Positions 43,312 through 47,795 of a stretch of DNA of 47,795 nucleotides are shown piece after piece. The position numbers and the translations under genes were made by a program. Source of the stretch: Lacticaseibacillus baoqingensis. GTDB taxonomy: Bacteria > Bacillota > Bacilli > Lactobacillales > Lactobacillaceae. Position 1 is the first letter of the stretch. Each line of letters opens with the position of its first letter. The DNA is taken from NCBI RefSeq assembly GCF_003946165.1, contig NZ_RHOI01000022.1, forward strand, positions 1 to 47,795. The letters are read 5' to 3'. The notes beneath the pieces were generated by a model, which was not told the origin of the DNA, searched no databases, and was given only the letters and a program-made list of their open reading frames with translations.

Positions 43312-44283
43312 TTAATGTACCGCTGCTGTTCCAACTTGTGCGGTTGCGGCTTTCTTTTCGGAATGTCCACGCCACCAGCTGGATAAAACAGAACCAGAGA
43401 TATTATGCCAGATACTGAAGATCGTGGATGGGATCGCTGCCGCCGGGGCAAAATATGCCATGGCTAAAGTCGCCCCAAGACTGGAATCTTGCATCCCCAC
43501 TTCGAAGGTGATCGCCTTGCGTTGTGGTTCTTTCAAACGGATCAAGAAGGAGAACCCTAAGCCCAAAGCATAGCCAGACAGGTTGTGCAGCATAACGACT
43601 GGGATCACCAGTGCAGTGGCTGCGGTGAATAAGTTGGCATGGTTAGCCGAAACAACGGCGCCGATGATCAATAAGATCGCAACTTGAGAGATCAGCGGTA
43701 AGGCCCGGGTGACCATGTCTACTTGCTTGCGGAACAAGGTGTGGATCACGACCCCTAAGATGATCGGGACTAACACGATTTTAACGGTGCTTAAAAACAG
43801 GGACTGGGTTGGGATCGGCACATACTTGCCAGCATATAACAGCAGCAAGCCTGGTAAAGCCAGCGGTGCTAATAACGTTGACAACGTTTCGATCGACACA
43901 TCCAAGGCCACATCGCCACCGGCTAAGTAAGCCATCACAGAACTAGAGGTCCCGCTTGGGCAAGAACCCACCAAGATGACCCCAGCGGCGGTCGCGCCTT
44001 GCAGATGGAAGATCGCACATAATGCCACCGCGATCAGCGGCATGATCACATAATGCGCGACGGTCCCTAAAATAACCGGTAATGGGCGCTTCAAGATGCG
44101 GGCAAAATCTTCACCCCGCAAGGTCAGCCCCATCCCGAACAAGATGATCCCCAACAGATATGAGGTATTCGGGACGACCCAAGTACTTGTTTGTGGGACA
44201 AAATAGTTAAATGCGGCCCACACGATCACCACGACCGTAAACCAACGACTAAGCCATTTACCAAATGCTTCTACTTTTTCCAT
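43312..44283 (-). CDS. BASS-family transporter (bile acid:sodium symporter, PanS/YocS-like)
   Basis: Ten-helix BASS carrier. Typical segments: LLGIILFGMGLTLRGEDF (helix 2), VGSCPSGTSSSVMAYLAGGDVALDVS (helix 4, sodium site), FEVGMQDSSLGATLA (helix 9 crossover). 323 aa. Bacterial members move bile acids, pantoate, keto acids or other organic anions with Na+. It starts 32 bases after the DUF59 gene stop, with GAGGCG ahead of the ATG and no terminator between, so it is the third gene of the ilvD unit. A keto acid or pantoate substrate would fit IlvD; that is inference. Confidence 0.83.
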   Translation of the reverse strand: MEKVEAFGKWLSRWFTVVVIVWAAFNYFVPQTSTWVVPNTSYLLGIILFGMGLTLRGEDFARILKRPLPVILGTVAHYVIMPLIAVALCAIFHLQGATAAGVILVGSCPSGTSSSVMAYLAGGDVALDVSIETLSTLLAPLALPGLLLLYAGKYVPIPTQSLFLSTVKIVLVPIILGVVIHTLFRKQVDMVTRALPLISQVAILLIIGAVVSANHANLFTAATALVIPVVMLHNLSGYALGLGFSFLIRLKEPQRKAITFEVGMQDSSLGATLAMAYFAPAAAIPSTIFSIWHNISGSVLSSWWRGHSEKKAATAQVGTAAVH

Positions 44284-44315
44284 ATGTTTCGCCTCTTATT
44301 GTGTCTAATCATTAC

Positions 44316-44636
44316 CTACCCGTGATACCGCAATGCCATACGCGCATAGCGGCTCATTTTTGCGGGCGTCCAAGCGGGCGTCCAGACAAGCTTGATGGTG
44401 ACTGCCGTGACTTCCGGTTCTTTTTCTAAAGCCGACTCGATCATGTTTTGCAAGACTTGCGTGATCGGGCAGCCCATTGTCGTTAACGTCATCGTGACCG
44501 TCACCACGCCGTCTGCCATTGCCAACCCATAAATCAGCCCCAAATTGACCAGATCCACCCCTAATTCAGGATCGATCACGCCAGTCAAATCTGTTAACAG
44601 CCGATCTTGCAAAGGCGTTGTCGTCTCAGTCGCCAT
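44316..44636 (-). CDS. Fe-S cluster assembly factor, DUF59/MIP18 family (SufT-like)
   Basis: Small DUF59 protein: VIDPELGVDLVNLGLIYGL and TLTTMGCPITQVLQNMIESAL, with the conserved Cys. Members help deliver Fe-S clusters to apo-enzymes. 106 aa from the ATG at 44636, which lies 9 bases after AGGAG (two earlier ATGs abut that site). It starts 12 bases after the stop of ilvD, whose product needs an Fe-S cluster, so it may mature IlvD. Confidence 0.85.
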   Translation of the reverse strand: MATETTTPLQDRLLTDLTGVIDPELGVDLVNLGLIYGLAMADGVVTVTMTLTTMGCPITQVLQNMIESALEKEPEVTAVTIKLVWTPAWTPAKMSRYARMALRYHG

Positions 44637-44648
44637 CGCCATCATCTC

Positions 44649-46403
44649 CTATTGCGCGTCATCTTCTTTGCCGAACAGCTCATCAGCACCTAACATGACG
44701 CCGCCAGTATTAGCCGAGGTCACAAGATATTGATACCGCGCCAGATACCCAAAGCGGACCTTTGGCTTAAACGGCTTCAATTCCTTGCGCCGCTTGGCAA
44801 ACTCAGCTTCTGATACCGCCACATTCAGCGTCCGGTTAGTCAAGTCGATGGTGATCTTATCCCCATCATGGATCAGCGCGATCTCACCGCCAGAAGCGGC
44901 TTCAGGTGACACATGGCCAACACAGATCCCATGTGTCGCCCCGGAAAAGCGGCCGTCCGTGATCAACGCAACGCTGCGGCCTAAGCCGCGGCCAATAATA
45001 TCACTCGTCGGGTTGAGCATTTCTGGCATTCCCGGACCGCCTTTAGGCCCTTCATAGCGGATGACAACCACGTCTCCGGCTTTCACAGTGCCGTTATCAA
45101 TGCCTTCGACGGCGTCATCATGTGAATCAAAGCAAACCGCTGTACCGGTAAATTCATGGATATCGTCATCGACACCAGCCACTTTGATGACCGAGCCGTC
45201 TTTAGCAATATTCCCAAATAATACAGACAGCCCGCCTTCTGGTGAATACGCATTATCGATCGTGCGGATCACTTCTGGATTTTTGGTATGCGCCCCAGCC
45301 ACGTTTTCACGTAAGGTCTTGCCGGTGTTCGTCAAGCGGTCAGGATGCAAGATCCCGCCTTTTTCGATCAATTCGTTCAAAATCGCTGGGATCCCACCTG
45401 CTTCGTGGACTTCTTCCATGGTATAAGCAGAACTTGGGGCGATCTTAGCGATATGTGGGGTCTTCTTAGCGATCTTATTGATATCTTCTTCGCTATAAGC
45501 GATCCCAGCTTCATGCGCGATCGCCAAACCATGCAAGACCGTATTGGTCGAGCCGCCCATGGCCATGTCCAAAGCAAACGCATCATCGATGGCTTCTTTG
45601 GTCACGATATCGCGCGGCTTGATGTCATGCTGCACGTTGTACATTACCTGCCGAGCAGCCTTGCGGACCAGCTCCCGACGTTCTTTTGAAGTGGCTAAAG
45701 CCGTGCCATTATATGGCAATGCCAGCCCCAGTGCTTCCATCAGCGAATTCATGGAATTGGCCGTGTACATCCCGGCACAAGAGCCGCATGACGGACAAGC
45801 GTTGCGTTCCAATTCTAAGAAGTCTTCTTTGCTCATCTTCCCGTCTTTAAACGCCCCGACGGCTTCAAACACGGTTGAAAGCGTCGCTGCTTTCCCATTG
45901 GGATCCACGCCGGCTTTCATTGGACCGCCGGAAACAAAGGTGCAAGGCACGTTGGTCCGCAAGCTGGCCATGATCATGCCTGGCGTGATCTTGTCACAGT
46001 TTGGCATGTATAACACGCCGTCGAACCAATGGGCATTGATCACCGTTTCGGCTGAATCGGCAATGATCTCGCGACTCGGCAAGGAATAACGCATGCCAAT
46101 GTGCCCCATGGCGATCCCATCATCGACCCCGATCGTGTTGAATTCAAACGGAATGCCGCCAGCCTTGCGGATCTCTTCTTTGGCGATATCTGCCAACTCG
46201 CGCAAATGCACGTGGCCTGGCACAATTTCAATATACGAATTACAAATCGCGATAAACGGTTTCTTCATGTCTTCAGGGTTTTTAACTTTCCCTGTGGCAT
46301 ATAACAAGCTGCGCCCTGGTGCCCGGTCGACCCCAACCGTGATTTCATCACTGCGCTTTTGCATATCTTCACCGCTGACAGTAAAGTTCAACGTGTCACT
46401 CAT
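44649..46403 (-). CDS. ilvD: Dihydroxy-acid dehydratase
   Basis: Dehydrates 2,3-dihydroxy-isovalerate and -methylvalerate to the keto acids of valine/isoleucine. The Fe-S ligand cysteines lie in AICNSY (C54), [10 protein letters not shown] (C136) and [16 protein letters not shown] (C203/C206/C209). The C-terminal RFSGATHG and [11 protein letters not shown] motifs are intact. 584 aa, slightly longer than average through the N-terminus. The rest of the ilv pathway is not in this window. Upstream lie a TTGACA promoter and a TTTTCTAGAAAA palindrome. Confidence 0.95.
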   Translation of the reverse strand: MSDTLNFTVSGEDMQKRSDEITVGVDRAPGRSLLYATGKVKNPEDMKKPFIAICNSYIEIVPGHVHLRELADIAKEEIRKAGGIPFEFNTIGVDDGIAMGHIGMRYSLPSREIIADSAETVINAHWFDGVLYMPNCDKITPGMIMASLRTNVPCTFVSGGPMKAGVDPNGKAATLSTVFEAVGAFKDGKMSKEDFLELERNACPSCGSCAGMYTANSMNSLMEALGLALPYNGTALATSKERRELVRKAARQVMYNVQHDIKPRDIVTKEAIDDAFALDMAMGGSTNTVLHGLAIAHEAGIAYSEEDINKIAKKTPHIAKIAPSSAYTMEEVHEAGGIPAILNELIEKGGILHPDRLTNTGKTLRENVAGAHTKNPEVIRTIDNAYSPEGGLSVLFGNIAKDGSVIKVAGVDDDIHEFTGTAVCFDSHDDAVEGIDNGTVKAGDVVVIRYEGPKGGPGMPEMLNPTSDIIGRGLGRSVALITDGRFSGATHGICVGHVSPEAASGGEIALIHDGDKITIDLTNRTLNVAVSEAEFAKRRKELKPFKPKVRFGYLARYQYLVTSANTGGVMLGADELFGKEDDAQ

Positions 46404-46468
46404 TAACGATCACCCTCCGTTGCCAAATAGTTTCGTGCGCCGACGTTTGCGGCGTCGATTTAATTAGT

Positions 46469-46496
46469 AGGCTATCATCAAATTTTAATATGTCAA
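46469..46496 (-). promoter_or_regulatory. Promoter of ilvD
   Basis: On the minus strand: perfect TTGACA (46496-46491), a 16-base spacer and a poor -10 TAGCCT (46474-46469). Confidence 0.42.
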
Positions 46497-46510
46497 TCAG
46501 TTTCGTTTAA

Positions 46511-46522
46511 TTTTCTAGAAAA
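46511..46522. promoter_or_regulatory. Palindrome TTTTCTAGAAAA upstream of ilvD (possible CodY-like site)
   Basis: Perfect 12-bp palindrome about 15 bases upstream of the -35. It resembles the CodY box AATTTTCWGAAAATT but has an extra central base. CodY control of ilv genes is known in lactococci. Confidence 0.35.
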
Positions 46523-46591
46523 ATCTGACAAATTCCGTAAAATTAAGTCGTTTTCACGTGTATTTTGCACAAGTTAAGTGACAATTAACCC

Positions 46592-46624
46592 AAAAAAGTC
46601 CCCCTCAAGCCATTTGAGGGGGAC
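46592..46624 (-). terminator. Terminator of rpiA
   Basis: GTCCCCCTCAA (46598-46608) pairs with TTGAGGGGGAC (46614-46624). A6 at 46592-46597 gives the U-tract. Confidence 0.92.
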
Positions 46625-46644
46625 AGATTCTCATTTTAAGTCAA

Positions 46645-47334
46645 CTAACGTACCCAATGCTCGATCGTGCCTTTACTGGTCGCGATCAATACTTCATCGG
46701 CAATGTTCAAAAACAACCCGTGTTCAACAACGCCCACCGTCTGGTCTAAGTAAGCGGCTAGGCCTGCTGGGATCGGCAATGGGTCAACATGCAAATCGAT
46801 GATCCAATTCCCATAATGGGTCGTCAAGCGGCTGCCATCCGCTTTGAGCCGAAATTCTGGTTTTAAGCCCGCTGCCGCAAATTTGGCAAAAGTTTGTTTG
46901 GCGCTGACCGGCAAGACTTCTACTGGCAGTGGAAAACCACCTAAGCGCGTGACGATCTTTGATTCATCCACGATCCATAAATTCTTCTTTGAGTTGATCG
47001 CCACATTTTTTTCAAGCGTATGTGCGGCCCCGCCGCCTTTGATCCCGTTAAGCTGATGATCAACGCGATCAGCCCCATCGATCGTCAAATCGACTTGATC
47101 GATATCGGCTAATTCAGAAACCACAAACCCATTGGCCTCTAATTGCTTTTGACTGCGCGAGCTCGTCGTCACCAACGCCTTCAAGTTTAAGGGGGTTTGC
47201 TGGTTGCGTGCCGCGAGGGCATCGATAAAATAAGCGACTGTCGAGCCGGTCCCGACGCCTAATACAGTATGTGGTTGGACCATTGCAGCCGCTTGTTGTG
47301 CCGCTTGTTGCTTGAGTTCATCTTGTGTCGGCAT
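46645..47334 (-). CDS. rpiA: Ribose-5-phosphate isomerase A
   Basis: Interconverts ribose-5-phosphate and ribulose-5-phosphate. Motifs: GVGTGSTVAYFIDAL (phosphate loop), TIDGADRVD (catalytic Asp), KGGGAAHTLEKNVA. 229 aa is the usual length. The start is ATG at 47332-47334, 5 bases after GGAGG; an in-frame ATG at 47346 overlaps that site. Monocistronic with its own promoter (47374-47402). Confidence 0.95.
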   Translation of the reverse strand: MPTQDELKQQAAQQAAAMVQPHTVLGVGTGSTVAYFIDALAARNQQTPLNLKALVTTSSRSQKQLEANGFVVSELADIDQVDLTIDGADRVDHQLNGIKGGGAAHTLEKNVAINSKKNLWIVDESKIVTRLGGFPLPVEVLPVSAKQTFAKFAAAGLKPEFRLKADGSRLTTHYGNWIIDLHVDPLPIPAGLAAYLDQTVGVVEHGLFLNIADEVLIATSKGTIEHWVR

Positions 47335-47373
47335 GTCATCCTCCATGATCGCGTCTTAATTACAACAACTCTA

Positions 47374-47402
47374 ATTTTACGGCTTGACTACTGCAGGTTC
47401 AA
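47374..47402 (-). promoter_or_regulatory. Promoter of rpiA
   Basis: On the minus strand: TTGAAC (47402-47397), a 17-base spacer and TAAAAT (47379-47374). Confidence 0.65.
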
Positions 47403-47420
47403 TATAATCGTGGCAAGAAT

Positions 47421-47468
47421 CCCCCGATTTCAATCGGGGGAGGAATGCAAGTTGGCGGGTACCGCCAA
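47421..47468 (+). mobile_element. Hairpin-rich end of an IS200/IS605-type element
   Basis: CCCCCGATT (47421-47429) pairs with AATCGGGGG (47432-47440), and TTGGCGG (47452-47458) with CCGCCAA (47462-47468). Subterminal hairpins instead of inverted repeats are the mark of IS200/IS605 ends. The first hairpin followed by AGGAATGCAA also resembles the 3' end of a TnpB omega RNA scaffold. Confidence 0.5.
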
Positions 47469-47477
47469 AAATGTAGC

Positions 47478-47506
47478 TTGACACGGGAACGTGTGTTTGG
47501 CATATT
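47478..47506 (+). promoter_or_regulatory. Promoter of tnpB
   Basis: Perfect TTGACA (47478-47483), a 17-base spacer and CATATT (47501-47506). Confidence 0.5.
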
Positions 47507-47532
47507 ACTTTTACCATGACGGAGGTGACAAT

Positions 47533-47795
47533 ATGCCTAGGCCCAAAACAGTGACGATGGCACAACTCCCGTATCACTTCGGCGTTCGCCTGCGTGTCTA
47601 CCCATCGACTGAACAGAAACGCTTGATCAAACGCAACAGCGATGCCAGTCGCTTTATTTATAATGAGCTGGTGGCGATGGATCGTGAGCTTTACGCTTTG
47701 CGGCAAGTGCACTGCCCAATTATGCTTGTGCAGCAACGAATTGCCACCTTGGTCGCCAGATTGAAGCGTCCCGCTGCCAGCATTGCCAATCTCCA
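47533..47795 (+). CDS. tnpB: IS200/IS605-family TnpB (OrfB), N-terminal part, cut by the window end
   Basis: The frame opens at ATG 47533, 7 bases after GGAGG, and stays open to the window end (87 codons). YHFGVRLRVYPSTEQKRLIK followed by SDASRFIYNELVAMDRELYAL is the standard N-terminus of TnpB (wedge domain, with FGVRLRVYPS and SRFIYN). TnpB is an RNA-guided DNA endonuclease that uses an omega RNA from the element's right end. Catalytic RuvC residues and the zinc finger lie beyond the window, so integrity cannot be judged. No tnpA is seen upstream. Confidence 0.82.
   Translation, partial: MPRPKTVTMAQLPYHFGVRLRVYPSTEQKRLIKRNSDASRFIYNELVAMDRELYALRQVHCPIMLVQQRIATLVARLKRPAASIANL

Noticed and set aside
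45544-46089. 181-codon plus-strand frame opposite ilvD
   Set aside because: Antisense to the highly conserved Fe-S motifs of IlvD; no start signals.

Overview
This window reads as chromosome of a low-GC-lineage Gram-positive bacterium with an unusually GC-rich composition, most likely a member of the Lactobacillaceae (a high-GC lactobacillus such as a Lacticaseibacillus relative; the genus is inference). The support is the gene set: SbcCD, an SstT transporter pair, an Lsa-type ABC-F protein, lactobacillus-style lipoproteins, an orphan OppA and a LepB-type signal peptidase. Strong Shine-Dalgarno sites precede nearly every gene and compact rho-independent terminators follow most units. No rRNA, tRNA or CRISPR array was seen.

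Layout. The left edge (1-68) carries the last codons of an IS30-type transposase, and the right edge (47533 on) the first 87 codons of an IS200/IS605 TnpB, so the block is bounded by mobile DNA. From 127 to 4601 lie a small charged protein and sbcDC on the minus strand. A HAD phosphatase diverges from sbcD. Next is a translationally coupled three-gene operon (5579-9329): M20 metallopeptidase, ACS-type MFS transporter and an N-acylamino-acid racemase/OSBS-type enolase. It is preceded by a 280-base region holding five copies of GCTAAC. From 9400 to 17410 come a YbiT/YkpA-type ABC-F protein (minus), a membrane-anchored EndA-like nuclease, a small membrane protein, an AmtB ammonium channel, a quinone-oxidoreductase-like MDR protein, a small membrane peptide and an orphan DXS-like ThDP enzyme.

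From 17467 to 24989 are two adjacent lipoproteins, a FabK-like flavin oxidoreductase, an amino acid permease, a highly structured non-coding stretch with its own strong minus-strand promoter (probable ncRNA, not identified), an AIM24-family protein, an aldo/keto reductase and a NAD(P)-binding epimerase-like protein. From 25216 to 33610 are lipoate ligase, then an Lsa-type ABC-F ribosome-protection gene behind a leader that looks like a translation-dependent transcription attenuator, two tandem OsmC/Ohr paralogs, a type I signal peptidase, and a MacB/FtsX-type ABC exporter divergent from its probable TetR regulator over a 19-bp inverted repeat.

From 33681 to 47334 nearly everything is on the minus strand: cold-shock protein, GdhA, a CAT-type amino acid permease, two tandem SstT paralogs, an orphan OppA lipoprotein, an MFS drug transporter, the unit ilvD / DUF59 Fe-S assembly factor / BASS transporter, and rpiA. 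The theme of this half is amino acid uptake and nitrogen/keto-acid metabolism (GdhA, SstT x2, APC permeases, OppA, IlvD).

The signals most worth a second look are the ABC-F attenuator leader (26300-26514), the unidentified structured RNA region with a cre-like site inside its promoter (21795-22246), the N-acylamino-acid racemase operon with its repeated GCTAAC motif, the ilvD/DUF59/BASS unit, and a window-wide excess of GATC, including at least twelve copies of the HIP1-like octamer GCGATCGC.
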